DNA from: CAVSWT01 sp963731745
GTDB lineage: Bacteria > Bacteroidota > Ignavibacteria > Ignavibacteriales > Ignavibacteriaceae
Direction: 5' to 3'
Length of the DNA stretch: 64,000 nucleotides
Assembly (NCBI GenBank): GCA_963731745.1
Contig: CAVSWT010000024.1
Span: 1-64,000, forward strand
The stretch's first letter is position 1. Every line of letters begins with the position of its first letter. The position numbers were made by a program, and so were the translations under genes. Positions 7,862-17,398 of this stretch are shown here, one piece after another. The notes below the pieces were generated by a model. That model made no database searches. It worked only from the letters and a program-made list of their open reading frames with translations, and was not told where the DNA came from.

Positions 7862-9890
7862 GTGAAAAAATTACTCTTCTTATTTTTAGTGATTTCATTA
7901 TCATTTTCTGCACAAACAAAGCATCCTTTAACCGTGGAAGACTTATGGTCAATGAAACGAATTGAAAATTTTGATGTTTCCCCTGACGGACAAAAAATTG
8001 TAATAGAAGTCAAAACTTATAGTATGCAAGCTAATGAAGGTAATTCTGATTTATATCTAATAAATTCTGATGGAAGCGATTTTCATCCATTGAAAAATTC
8101 TGATAAAAATGAAACCGGCCCTAAGTTTTCGCCTGATGGGAAAACGATTGCTTATCTATTATCAAATCAAATTTGGACAACCGAAATAAATGGTAAGGGT
8201 AACAAACAGTTAACAAATCTATCAACTGACGTCTCCGGAATAAGATGGTCTAATGATGGAAAGAAAATTTTATTCGTTTCCAAAGTTTATCCGGATTGTC
8301 CTGATGATGCATGCAATAAGCAGCGGATAAATGAAAAAGACTCCAGCAAAGTTAAAGCAAGGATCATTACTGATTTAATGTTTCGCCATTGGAATGAATG
8401 GAGAGATGATAGGAGAAGCCATTTATTTTTACTTGATGTTAGTACAAAAGAAATTACTGACCTGACATTCGGAAGTGATTTTGATGTTCCGCCAATTGCA
8501 CTGGGAAGTGATAACGATTATAATTTTTCACCTGATGGAAATGAAGCTGCATTTACAATGAATGAATCAGACCATCTTGCAACTTCAACCAATAATGATA
8601 TTTTTATTGTAAATCTTACCGATGTAAATAAAGAAAGCAGCACGCCTACAGAAAAGATTTCTATTAGTGAAGGAGACGATAATCAACCAGTTTATTCTCC
8701 TGACGGAAAGTATATTGCATTCACTTCCATGCTTGTTGCCGGGCATGAATCCGCTCAGGCATTTTTATTTTTGTATGACCGGGAAAACAAATCTTTAACT
8801 AATATGACTGATAGTCTGGATCGGTCAATTAATGGATTTACATGGTCGCCTGATTCGAAATCAATTTATTTTACAGCAGATAATGAAATTTATAATTCAA
8901 TTTATAAGCTGGATATAGATTCAAAAGAAACAAATTTAATTTTAAAAGAAGGCAGCAGTAAAAATTTGATTGTTTCTCCGGATAATGAAACAATATTTTT
9001 TATGCAGCAAAGATCGACATCTCCATTTGAAATATTCTCAATGGATACTGATGGAAAAAACATTAAGCAAATTACTCATATTAATCAAAAGCTGCTTTCA
9101 CAAATTGAAATGATACCGATTGATACTATTTGGAGTGAAGGAGCAGGCGACTATAAAGTCCAATCGATTTTAGTTAAGCCTCCATTTTTTGATTCCACAA
9201 AAACATATCCATTAATCTTTTTGATTCACGGAGGGCCGCAAAGTCATTGGGAAGATGATTTTCATTATAGATGGAACACAGAATTATTTGCTTCAAAAGG
9301 ATATGTTGTAATTGCTCCTAATCCCACAGGAAGTATGGGTTACGGACAACAATTTGTTAATGATGTCTCAAGAGATTGGTTCGGCAGGCCTTATATTAGA
9401 TCTAATGAATGCTTACGATTATGCATTAAAGAATTTAAAGTATATAGATACAACCAATACATTTGCCGCAGGCGCATCGTACGGTGGAACTATGATAAAT
9501 TGGATTGAAGGCCATACTGATAGGTTTAATGCTCTGGTTTCGCATGACGGGGTTTTTAATACTGTAAGTTCTTGGGGAACTACCGAGGAACTATGGTTTC
9601 CTGAATGGGAGTTTAACGGCACCCCATGGACGAATAGAGAACTTTATGAAAAATGGAATCCTCAGAGATTTATTCAAAATGCAAAAACTCCGATGCTTAT
9701 ATTCCAGGGTGAAAATGATTTTAGGGTTTCAGAAGAACAGGCATTTCAGTTGTTTACGTCATTGCAAAGATTGGGAGTTGATAGTAAATTAATATTATTT
9801 CCGGATGAGTATCATTTTGTAACTAAACCACAGAATGCTCGTCTTTGGTGGAATTCAATTTTCGATTGGTTTGATAAATACAAAAAATAA
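7862..9890 (+). CDS. Secreted S9-family (prolyl oligopeptidase/DPP IV-like) peptidase (frameshifted)
   Basis: Exported serine peptidase that likely releases dipeptides or acylaminoacyl residues. It has a signal peptide (MKKLLFLFLVISLSFSAQT), a beta-propeller with repeated SPDG and WSPDSK motifs (about residues 30-400), and a C-terminal alpha/beta-hydrolase domain. The nucleophile elbow is GASYGG, with Asp in GENDFRVS and His in DEYHFV. The start is GTG 7862 with GAGG 6 nt upstream. The frame shifts by one extra base (or two missing) near 9385, between DWFGRP and LDLMNAYDYAL. Repaired length is about 675 aa, normal for bacterial S9. DUF1232 follows 12 bp downstream with a strong ribosome-binding site. 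Confidence 0.9.
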
Positions 9891-9902
9891 AAAGGAGACA
9901 GA

Positions 9903-10277
9903 ATGAACAGTATAGATAATGAAGATGAAATAACTTTTGATGAGCTGGACTTCGGCGGAAAAAGCGAAGAAGATACTGAAGAACAAATTCATTTTGTTGA
10001 AGAAAATTTGTGGACTAAGCTTGAACGAGTCGGTAAAAAAATATCGTTCGCAAAAGATATTTTAGCTTTATATAAATACATGAAAGATCCTTATGTATCA
10101 TGGCATAGAAAAGCCATAGTAGTTGCCGCTCTTATTTATTTTATTTCTCCTATAGATGCAATCCCGGATATCACTCCTTTAATTGGTTATCTTGATGACT
10201 TAGGAGTAATTACAGCTTTGATGAAATATCTTGGAAGTGAACTGATTCCCTATTATGATTCTAAATATAGGCCGTAA
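9903..10277 (+). CDS. DUF1232 (YkvA-like) membrane-associated protein
   Basis: A 124-aa protein with an acidic N-terminus (about 45 residues, many Glu/Asp) followed by the DUF1232 core: a hydrophobic segment around VVAALIYFISPIDAIPD, the family signature SPIDxIPD, then a second hydrophobic turn ITPLIGYLDDLGVI. The function of the family is unknown; it probably associates with the membrane. A good AAGGAG site precedes the ATG. It is likely co-transcribed with the S9 peptidase and is followed by a clear terminator. Confidence 0.82.
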   Translation: MNSIDNEDEITFDELDFGGKSEEDTEEQIHFVEENLWTKLERVGKKISFAKDILALYKYMKDPYVSWHRKAIVVAALIYFISPIDAIPDITPLIGYLDDLGVITALMKYLGSELIPYYDSKYRP

Positions 10278-10320
10278 GAAGTATTAATTAATTTTTATAT
10301 TGATTATAAAATTTGATTTT

Positions 10321-10350
10321 ATCCCGAATCTTTTTCGGGATATTTTTTAT
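10321..10350 (+). terminator. Rho-independent terminator after DUF1232
   Basis: An 8-bp stem ATCCCGAA/TTCGGGAT (10321-10328 and 10334-10341) with a 5-nt loop, followed by a T-rich tail ATTTTTTAT. Confidence 0.85.
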
Positions 10351-10372
10351 TTATAAATGAATGGAATGTAGA

Positions 10373-10909
10373 ATGAATTTCAAACTTGCCAAAAGTGATA
10401 TATTATTTAGGGGAAAAGTATTTGATTTACAGGTTGATCAATTAATTTATGACAGCGGTAATGCCGGAATAAGAGAAATAGCTGTTCATCCTGGCGGAGC
10501 GGTGGTTGCTGCGATTAATGATGCCGAAAAATTAGTGATGGTCAAACAATTTAGATATCCGCTTCAAAAATTTTTAATTGAGCTGCCGGCAGGTAAATTA
10601 GATTTTAATGAAGACCCTATGTTATGTGCTGTGCGAGAGCTTCAAGAGGAGACGGGTTATAAGTCAGATGATGTTGTCAAGCTTGGAGCAATCTCCACTA
10701 CTCCTGGATTCTGTACGGAAATACTGCATATTTATTTAGCAAAAAATTTAAAGGCGGGAAAGCATAATAGGGAAGAAGGTGAATACGGTATGGAAGTACT
10801 GGAGTTTACTTTCGATGAAGTTGAAAAGATGATAATGAACGGTGAAATTATTGATTCAAAAACTATTTGCGGTATTCATATGGCAAAAAATTATTTAAAT
10901 ATTAAATGA
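10373..10909 (+). CDS. Nudix hydrolase, ADP-ribose pyrophosphatase type
   Basis: Hydrolyses a nucleoside diphosphate linked to another group, most likely ADP-ribose (NudF-like), to AMP and sugar phosphate. A complete Nudix box GKLDFNEDPMLCAVRELQEETGY is visible, with the catalytic REx2EE core. The downstream STTPGFCTEILHIYLA segment is typical of ADP-ribose pyrophosphatases. ATG 10373 (MNFKLAKSDILF) is preferred over ATG 10361 because GGAA lies 7 nt before it; the earlier start would add only four residues. The gene lies alone between a terminator and recN. Confidence 0.85.
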   Translation: MNFKLAKSDILFRGKVFDLQVDQLIYDSGNAGIREIAVHPGGAVVAAINDAEKLVMVKQFRYPLQKFLIELPAGKLDFNEDPMLCAVRELQEETGYKSDDVVKLGAISTTPGFCTEILHIYLAKNLKAGKHNREEGEYGMEVLEFTFDEVEKMIMNGEIIDSKTICGIHMAKNYLNIK

Positions 10910-11004
10910 TTTAGAGACAGCTGCAGCAGTCTAAATGCCTAAAATCCATCTTTGAAATTACTTTTAAAATCATCTAAATTAGCTCAACTTAAATTATTTC
11001 TAAT

Positions 11005-12714
11005 ATGTTAAAATCATTACAAGTAAAAGACTACGCATTAATCGAAGAGATTAATGTTGAGTTTGGAAACGGTTTAAATATAATTACCGGCGAGACCGGC
11101 GCGGGTAAATCTATTTTGATAGACGCCATGAGTCTTTTGCTTGGTGAAAGAGCATCGATCGAAGTTATTAGAAAGGGAGCTAACAAATCTGTGGTTGAAG
11201 GTATATTTGATATCGAAGCCAATAAAAAAGTAAAAAATATTTTGGTTGAAAATGATGTTGAATATTTGCCGGAACTAATAATGCGGAGGGAAATTTCCTT
11301 AAAAGGCGCAAATAGATGTTTCTTAAATGATACCCCGGTTCCGCTTAATTTAATAAAAGATGTAGGAAATTTACTTGTTGATTTACATGGCCAGCACGAG
11401 CATCAATCTTTACTGCGAACTGAAACTCATATTGAGTTTTTAGATGAGTTTGGGAACCTTGATAGAGATTTAAATAATTACTATAAAAACTATACTAAAC
11501 TTTTATCAGCGATTGACGAATTAAAATCTTTAAAAGAAAAAGAAGCATCTTTAAAAGAGAAAAAAGATTTATATGAATTTCAGATAAAAGAAATAGATGC
11601 GGTTTCACCAATAGAGAATGAAGAAGAAAAGCTTACTGAAGAGCTTAATATTCTTGAAAATTCTGAAAATCTTTTAGAGTTAACATCTAATTCTTATTCA
11701 AAGTTATATGAATCTGAAGAATCAATTATTGATTCGCTCGGTGAAATAAAAAACAATCTTGAAGAATTATTAAATATTGATAAATCATTTTTAGATTCAG
11801 CGAATGAATGTGAAAGTGCGATAACATTAATTAAAGATATTGCTGAATTCTTAAGGAATTATAATTCTAAAATCGAACTTGAACCACAAAGGCTTGAAGA
11901 AATTAGAGAAAGACTTGGCGCAATAAATCTTCTAAAGAAAAAATTCGGCGGTTCAATAAATTCTATTATTCAGCATCGTAAAAAAATTGGGGAAGAATTT
12001 GAGCTGGCTGAAAATTTTTCTGAAAAAATATCATCGCTTGAAAAACAAATAAATCTAATCAGAATCGATTGCGGTGAAGCAGCAGCCATTCTTTCAAAAA
12101 GAAGAATTGAAATAAGTAAAAAAATATCAAAACAGGTTCAAGAAGTTTTAAATAATCTTGGCATAACAAACTCCAAATTTGAAGTAAGAATAACTCAAAC
12201 AAAAGCGGATAAAAAGAATGATAATTTTGTTATCATTAAGGAAGAAGCATATAAATTTAATTCAAATGGAATTGATGAAGTTGAATTCTACATTTCCACA
12301 AATGTTGGTGAAGATTTAAAACCATTGGCAAAGGTAGCATCCGGCGGAGAGATTTCAAGAATTATGCTGGCACTTAAAACCATTCTCGCAAACAATGATA
12401 AGCTGCCGTTATTAATTTTTGACGAGATTGATACAGGAGTAAGCGGGAGAGTCGCTCAAAAAGTAGGTAATGCCTTAAAGTCGTTGGCAAAGTATCATCA
12501 AATAATTTCAATAACTCATCTGCCTCAGATTGCCGGACTTGGAGATTTTCATTTTGCTGTTGAAAAAGTTGAACTAAAAAATAGGGTTGTAAGTTCTATC
12601 AAAATGCTTGATGAAAATGAAAGAGTAAAAGAAGTAGCAAAATTAATGAGCGGCGAAAAAATCACTGAAGCAAGCTTAAATGGAGCAAAAGAATTAATGG
12701 GAATTAAGAGTTAA
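11005..12714 (+). CDS. recN: DNA repair protein RecN
   Basis: SMC-like ATPase that acts at DNA double-strand breaks. Walker A is GETGAGKSILIDAM near residue 30; a long coiled-coil region rich in Leu, Glu and Lys fills the middle (about 160-370); the ABC signature is ASGGEISRIMLALK and Walker B is LLIFDEIDTGVSG, followed by the H-loop ISITHLPQIA. At 569 aa it has the normal family length. No Shine-Dalgarno is seen before ATG 11005, so it may be weakly translated or leaderless. Confidence 0.96.
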   Translation: MLKSLQVKDYALIEEINVEFGNGLNIITGETGAGKSILIDAMSLLLGERASIEVIRKGANKSVVEGIFDIEANKKVKNILVENDVEYLPELIMRREISLKGANRCFLNDTPVPLNLIKDVGNLLVDLHGQHEHQSLLRTETHIEFLDEFGNLDRDLNNYYKNYTKLLSAIDELKSLKEKEASLKEKKDLYEFQIKEIDAVSPIENEEEKLTEELNILENSENLLELTSNSYSKLYESEESIIDSLGEIKNNLEELLNIDKSFLDSANECESAITLIKDIAEFLRNYNSKIELEPQRLEEIRERLGAINLLKKKFGGSINSIIQHRKKIGEEFELAENFSEKISSLEKQINLIRIDCGEAAAILSKRRIEISKKISKQVQEVLNNLGITNSKFEVRITQTKADKKNDNFVIIKEEAYKFNSNGIDEVEFYISTNVGEDLKPLAKVASGGEISRIMLALKTILANNDKLPLLIFDEIDTGVSGRVAQKVGNALKSLAKYHQIISITHLPQIAGLGDFHFAVEKVELKNRVVSSIKMLDENERVKEVAKLMSGEKITEASLNGAKELMGIKS

Positions 12715-13167
12715 TTGTTTCAAAATGAAGCGATTCTATTTTTAAAAAGTGAAATGGTATAAATCCAAACATTCTCTTGAAATAATTTTATTCCGTTTTA
12801 ATTATATCTCTGTTTTCAAATCATTTTCTTTTATAGCTATATTATTTTGAAGTCTTATAAGTTATATTGAATAATGAAGTTCCAAATCAACTATCTGAAA
12901 TGATAATTTAACGTGTTTACGCCATTGTTAAGATGAATTTCAAAGTGTAATTTTAATAAACATCATACTGCTTTAAAATTAAAGTTAGTGAATATTATAT
13001 CATGTAAATCTTGATTTTATAAGTAGTAAAAGCGATTTCAAGATAGATTTAAATTGTACTATAGAGCAGTAATTCAAGACTTATATTATTAATAAATTTA
13101 AAGAAGTTCACAATACACAAATTGAATTTGTAAATATTTTTAATAAATAATAAGAAGGAGGATTTAA
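12715..13167. other. 453-bp non-coding spacer
   Basis: AT-rich and without a supported gene on either strand. The only structure I see is a short inverted repeat ACAAAT-TGA-ATTTGT at 13117-13131, about 35 bp before the start of the next gene, and that gene's strong AAGGAGG ribosome-binding site. The spacer probably holds the promoter of the 13168-14633 pair. Confidence 0.5.
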
Positions 13168-14058
13168 ATGAAAAGAGGAATACTGGTTTTAGTTTTCTCT
13201 CTAATTTTAACAGGATCCTTAATGGCTCAGTTCGAAGAAAGATTTGGCCTTTTAACCGAAACTAACTTAAAGGAATATGCTCGTCCATTTGCAACATCAA
13301 TTGGAACAGCAATGAATTCAGGCGGATATTACACGGCAAGCATTCCTGCATTTTGGGGATTTTCTTTCAGCGTTAGAGGAATGTTAATTTTAGTTCCTGA
13401 TGATCAAAAAACTTTTACACCTGTGCTGCCGGAAGGATATGTTGCAGATATTCCTGCCGCAACAATTTATGGTGAAAAAGGCGGTTATTATTCCGGGCCG
13501 AATGGATATATTGTTTCGCCTCCAGGTGCAAATTTATCTGCACTGCCTGTCGGACTTCCTCAAATTTCCGCAAGCTTTTTGGGAACTCAAGTGATGTTAA
13601 GGTATTTGCCTGAGATAGATCTTAATACAGGAGAAGATAATAAAGTAAGTATGTTTGGAATTGGAATTGCGCATAGCGTGAGCCAGTACATTCCCTTAAT
13701 TCCTATTGATGCTGCAGTACAATTAATGTATAATAAGTTTGAGATTACAAATATATTTAAAGTAAAAAATATAGCTTTTAACGCACATGTAAGTAAAACA
13801 TTGGGATTATTTACACCTTATTTTGGTTTACAATATGAAAGTACAACGGTTAACATAGATTATACTATTAATGGCGATCCTAATAGCGGAGATCCGGAAT
13901 TACGGCAGGATAAAGAAACCAGTGTAGAAATTGATGGTGATAATTCATTTAGAGCCACTGTCGGTGCATCATTAAAGTTAGCAATATTAGTATTGAATGC
14001 AGATTTTAGTTTATCATCCCAGCCGATTGCAACTGCTGGTTTGTCGTTTGAATTTTAA
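13168..14058 (+). CDS. Outer-membrane beta-barrel-like protein, DUF6588-like
   Basis: A 296-aa exported protein. The signal peptide is MKRGILVLVFSLILTGSLMAQ. The mature part alternates short amphipathic strands with Gly/Asn/Asp turns and ends in an aromatic strand (ATAGLSFEF) with a C-terminal Phe, as outer-membrane barrels do. The organisation LLTETNLKEYARPFATSIGTAMNSGGYY near the mature N-terminus recalls DUF6588 proteins of Bacteroidota and Ignavibacteria; this family call is from memory and needs a profile search. A very strong AAGGAGG site precedes the ATG, suggesting high expression. It pairs with the lipoprotein gene 14 bp downstream. Confidence 0.7.
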   Translation: MKRGILVLVFSLILTGSLMAQFEERFGLLTETNLKEYARPFATSIGTAMNSGGYYTASIPAFWGFSFSVRGMLILVPDDQKTFTPVLPEGYVADIPAATIYGEKGGYYSGPNGYIVSPPGANLSALPVGLPQISASFLGTQVMLRYLPEIDLNTGEDNKVSMFGIGIAHSVSQYIPLIPIDAAVQLMYNKFEITNIFKVKNIAFNAHVSKTLGLFTPYFGLQYESTTVNIDYTINGDPNSGDPELRQDKETSVEIDGDNSFRATVGASLKLAILVLNADFSLSSQPIATAGLSFEF

Positions 14059-14072
14059 TTTAAGGAGAAATA

Positions 14073-14633
14073 ATGAAAAAATATTTAACTATTATATTTT
14101 TCGGCATTATTACCCTCTCATTTTCTATAATAAATATAGGGTGTGATGAGTTCAATAATTTCCCGGTTAATATTCCTATTTCCAAACAAATAGATGCTAC
14201 CGGAACTAACAATGATATTTCGGGAACAGGAGATTATTGTATTGATAAAGATTCAGAGATTTATCAAGATCATTATGGTAAAATAAAAAGTTTAACTTTT
14301 ATTCAAGCTGCATACAGGACTAAATCAGTTACTGCCAGCGGTATAGCTGCTCCGAATTTGCAAGGTGATATAGTTATAACTATAAAGGATCAATTTGGTG
14401 GTTTACTTTTTAAAGTTACTATCCCAAATGTTAATCCTTCGGACTATATAACAAAAGCCATTGTTTTGTCTTTGACTCAAACTCAAATTCAGAATATGAA
14501 CGAATATTGCGGCGACTTAAATAATACTTGCTTTAATGCAACCATAGAAGTACTAAACATTACGGGCGGTACTCCTGTTTATGATGTTAAAGGTATAGTG
14601 GATATGGTATTTGAAGCGGATACAGAATTATAA
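14073..14633 (+). CDS. Putative lipoprotein, unknown function
   Basis: A 186-aa exported protein with a lipobox-like INIGC after an N-terminal hydrophobic stretch, so probably lipid-anchored. The mature part is rich in beta-forming Thr, Ile, Val and Asn, like a small beta-sandwich. Cysteines near CIDKD, EYCGDL and TCFNATIEV could form disulphides. No family recognised. It has a strong AAGGAG ribosome-binding site, shares a transcript with the barrel-like protein upstream, and ends at a strong hairpin. Confidence 0.7.
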   Translation: MKKYLTIIFFGIITLSFSIINIGCDEFNNFPVNIPISKQIDATGTNNDISGTGDYCIDKDSEIYQDHYGKIKSLTFIQAAYRTKSVTASGIAAPNLQGDIVITIKDQFGGLLFKVTIPNVNPSDYITKAIVLSLTQTQIQNMNEYCGDLNNTCFNATIEVLNITGGTPVYDVKGIVDMVFEADTEL

Positions 14634-14656
14634 ATAAAGTTATTTTAATTTTTTAT

Positions 14657-14699
14657 AAAGACTGTCTTGATTAAAATTCAAGACAGTCTTTTAGTTTTT
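14657..14699. terminator. Strong hairpin terminator between convergent genes
   Basis: A 14-bp perfect stem AAAGACTGTCTTGA/TCAAGACAGTCTTT (14657-14670 and 14678-14691) with a 7-nt loop and T-rich flanks. It likely ends the 13168-14633 transcript and possibly the convergent 14709-15581 gene. Confidence 0.88.
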
Positions 14700-14708
14700 A
14701 AATAAGAA

Positions 14709-15581
14709 TTAAAATTTCGTTAGTTTATACTTAATTTTGTAAATATCTGATTTACCTCTCGAATTAGGGCCTATTCTAGTTGAATAATATATATAAGAAC
14801 TATCTGCAGGGTTAATTGAAGCACCAAAATTAAATTTGCCCGGTATGTTCAGCGTCTCATCCATCTTCGACGGAAATGAATATGAATCATTTTGTAAAAA
14901 GCTTATATACAAAAAACCTTCATACTGATCTATTCTTCTTGTAAAAATAATAGTTTTATTATCCTGTAAAAAGATAGGGTAAACTTCATCATTATCTGAA
15001 TTAAGAATATCTAAACTTTGCGGAGGCCCCCATCCATTATTAACTGCTTTGCTTAAAAAAATGTCGTGTCTTCCGCGTCCGCCTAATCCGTCTGAAGAAA
15101 ATAGCAGACTCTTTCCGTCAGGAGAAATTGAAGGGCAGCATTCATTCCCGGAAGTATTAAAATCTCTTCCCATATTTACCGGGTTACCGAATATTTTTCT
15201 TGTAGAATCATAAGTCACATAATAAATATCGTCGCCGCCGTATCCACCATTACGATTCGAAAGGAAATAAACTCTTTTATCATCCGGTGCAAAGTAGGGA
15301 TCAAATTCGTCAGCAGTAGTATTAAAAGAAACCGGCTTTGGTTTGCTCCAAACTTCTCCCGTTTTTATAGACATCCAAATATCACATCCGCCAATTCCAT
15401 TCTCATAAGCAATAGCGCCCCAAAGAGCAGTTCTACCGTTTTGTGTAAATGTGATTCTTACTTCAGATTTTTCTGTACTGATTGTATCCGGCGAAAATAA
15501 TTCAGGTTTGCCTTCAAAATTAATTGTTTGTGAAAAGGCAGCTGTGTAAAGAACAATAAATAAAATTATGACCTTCTTCAT
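14709..15581 (-). CDS. Exported PD40 (WD40-like/TolB-type) beta-propeller protein
   Basis: A 290-aa protein with signal peptide MKKVIILFIVLYTAAFSQT and a row of PD40 repeats: FDPYFAPDDKRVYFLSNR, CPSISPDGKSLLFSSDG, VYPIFLQDNKTIIFTRR and ASINPADSSYIYYSTR. Such proteins lie at the periplasmic or outer surface and often bind peptidoglycan or other proteins. Unlike OmpA-fused family members it has no C-terminal OmpA domain. A paired-Cys ECCP motif sits in one repeat. Its partner is unknown. Confidence 0.8.
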   Translation of the reverse strand: MKKVIILFIVLYTAAFSQTINFEGKPELFSPDTISTEKSEVRITFTQNGRTALWGAIAYENGIGGCDIWMSIKTGEVWSKPKPVSFNTTADEFDPYFAPDDKRVYFLSNRNGGYGGDDIYYVTYDSTRKIFGNPVNMGRDFNTSGNECCPSISPDGKSLLFSSDGLGGRGRHDIFLSKAVNNGWGPPQSLDILNSDNDEVYPIFLQDNKTIIFTRRIDQYEGFLYISFLQNDSYSFPSKMDETLNIPGKFNFGASINPADSSYIYYSTRIGPNSRGKSDIYKIKYKLTKF

Positions 15582-15791
15582 AAAATAATTAACTCATAAT
15601 ATGTTTTGGAATTATGAATATTAACATAATAATAATTTATTTTACTAAACATGTAATATTTTGATACCTAAAAGGAATTCCCTCTTTTTAATATTTATAT
15701 TTGAAATATGTTGAATGAAAAAGATTAAGGGGAAAAAAGTTTGAAGGAAGGTGATTGTAAAATTCAATCCGCCGGAAAACATGGCCTTAAT

Positions 15792-16121
15792 TTAATGGCT
15801 TACAAAGCCGACAACTGTAGTTTTAACTGTGTCTAATATTCCTTTTGCAAAATTATCTAATTTCTTTTTTGCTAATCCCTTTTGCTTCAATGCTTCCATT
15901 ACAGCTAAGTCCTTTTTACCCAATAGAAGCCATTCAAAATCATCTTTTGTGAGTTTACCTTGTGAGAGTAAATCCGACCATCGTTTTAAATCATCCTTTG
16001 ACTTTTCCAGAAAATCCTTTCCATCGCTTATTGCTTCGTCTTTAAATTCGTTCCAATTATCCTCAGAATATTTGATAACATTACTTTTTAAAGCGTTCCA
16101 AATTTCATCAAAAGAAGCCAT
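15792..16121 (-). CDS. Hypothetical small helical protein, 109 aa
   Basis: No family recognised. It is almost entirely charged and helical (KDFLEKSKDDLKRWSDLL, DDFEWLLLGKKDL), with no signal peptide. Its C-terminus is more hydrophobic (DTVKTTVVGFVSH). AAGGAG precedes the ATG. It lies 24 bp downstream of a lipoprotein gene on the same strand, so the two are probably one operon. Confidence 0.6.
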   Translation of the reverse strand: MASFDEIWNALKSNVIKYSEDNWNEFKDEAISDGKDFLEKSKDDLKRWSDLLSQGKLTKDDFEWLLLGKKDLAVMEALKQKGLAKKKLDNFAKGILDTVKTTVVGFVSH

Positions 16122-16145
16122 TACGTAATCTCCTTAAAAACATTT

Positions 16146-16562
16146 TTATTTTTTACTATTTTCAAATTCTATTATTTCATCAAAACCTGTTCTAACTAAA
16201 TCTTTTGCCTGATTAATAAATGTTTCACTAAGCTTATTTTTTGATTGCCATCTTGAAAGAAATCCGCCTAATAAATGGCCGTCAGGCTTTATTAAAACCT
16301 CCCATTGCTGAGTTGTTTCATCATTATTATTTCTTGATTTTGAATACTGATATGCTTCCTCAAGTTTATTTTTCAACTCATCTACCTGTGGAGCAAAATC
16401 AGTATATGGATTAGTAGCTTTGTCCATAAGTGAGAGAGCCATTATTTTGATTGAACTGGCCTGGTCAATTGTTGTTTGATCAAAACTACTTAGAGAAGAA
16501 CAACTAATAAATAGAAGAGATGCTAATAAAACATAAGAAAGTTTTTGAATATATATTTTCAA
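16146..16562 (-). CDS. Small lipoprotein, unknown function
   Basis: A 138-aa protein whose N-terminal hydrophobic segment ends in a lipobox, LLFISC followed by SSLSS, so it is probably lipid-anchored. The mature region is helical and charged, with little cysteine or aromatic content except WEVLIKPDGHLLGGFLSRW. No family recognised. It is followed closely by the 109-aa helical protein gene; a shared function in the envelope is possible but unproven. Confidence 0.62.
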   Translation of the reverse strand: MKIYIQKLSYVLLASLLFISCSSLSSFDQTTIDQASSIKIMALSLMDKATNPYTDFAPQVDELKNKLEEAYQYSKSRNNNDETTQQWEVLIKPDGHLLGGFLSRWQSKNKLSETFINQAKDLVRTGFDEIIEFENSKK

Positions 16563-16708
16563 AATTGCCTCCGTTTAAAATGAGACGACGCAGCAGCTTA
16601 GAATAAAAAATTATTTGATTTCAAAAAATAGTGTAAATGACTTTACTACATTAAGAATGATTTAACTTACTTCTTGGAAGATTTGAATGCAATAAAAATT
16701 ATTTTAAT

Positions 16709-17284
16709 TTATTTTTCTACAACTCTTTCAACTCTGCGATCCGGGATGATCCACATTATTGCCACACCAGCATAAAATCCAAAACCAATCCATGAGTTTA
16801 TAAATGTTAGAGCAATAGCAATAATATAAATGACTACAGATATTTTACCTTTAAAATCATCGCCGAGCGCTTTAGCTAACTTTGACTCACGTCCATTAAG
16901 ATTTACCAAGCTTTTCGCTAAAATGAAATATGCTATTGCAGACATTAATAAAACAACTCCGTATAAAGCTACCGGAGTGGGTGCAAAATAATTTTCCCCC
17001 ATCCAGCCGGTTACAAAAGGTAGAAGTGATAACCAAAAAAGCAGATACAAATTTGCCCAAAGAATTTTACCATTAACTTTTGAAACTAATTGCAGCATAT
17101 GATGATGATTGTTCCAATAAATTCCTATATGCAAAAAACTAAGTATATAGCTTAACAGCACAGGAAGCAACGGAATTAAAACAGAAATATCTTCGCCTTC
17201 GGGAATTTTTAATTCTAATACCATTATAGTTAAAATGATGGCAATAACTCCATCGCTAAAAGCTTCTAATCTGTTTTTACTCAT
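16709..17284 (-). CDS. TMEM175-family (DUF1211) potassium channel-like membrane protein
   Basis: A 191-aa integral membrane protein with about six transmembrane segments. The family signature is at the very N-terminus, RLEAFSDGVIAIILTIMV, followed by LELKIP, the TMEM175 selectivity-helix pattern (FSDxxxAIxxT). Bacterial TMEM175 proteins form leaky potassium channels as tetramers of six-helix subunits. The second half has IYIIAIALTFINSWIGFGFYAG. It stands alone, with a 146-bp spacer to the lipoprotein gene downstream. Confidence 0.85.
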   Translation of the reverse strand: MSKNRLEAFSDGVIAIILTIMVLELKIPEGEDISVLIPLLPVLLSYILSFLHIGIYWNNHHHMLQLVSKVNGKILWANLYLLFWLSLLPFVTGWMGENYFAPTPVALYGVVLLMSAIAYFILAKSLVNLNGRESKLAKALGDDFKGKISVVIYIIAIALTFINSWIGFGFYAGVAIMWIIPDRRVERVVEK

Positions 17285-17398
17285 CGAAGACTACATTTAT
17301 TTTTATTGAATGATTGGAAAAAAAATGCTGAGTGAAAATTACCTGACAACAATTTAATATAATTTGGTTAATTCATGCAACCAAATGCTGGATTTTAA

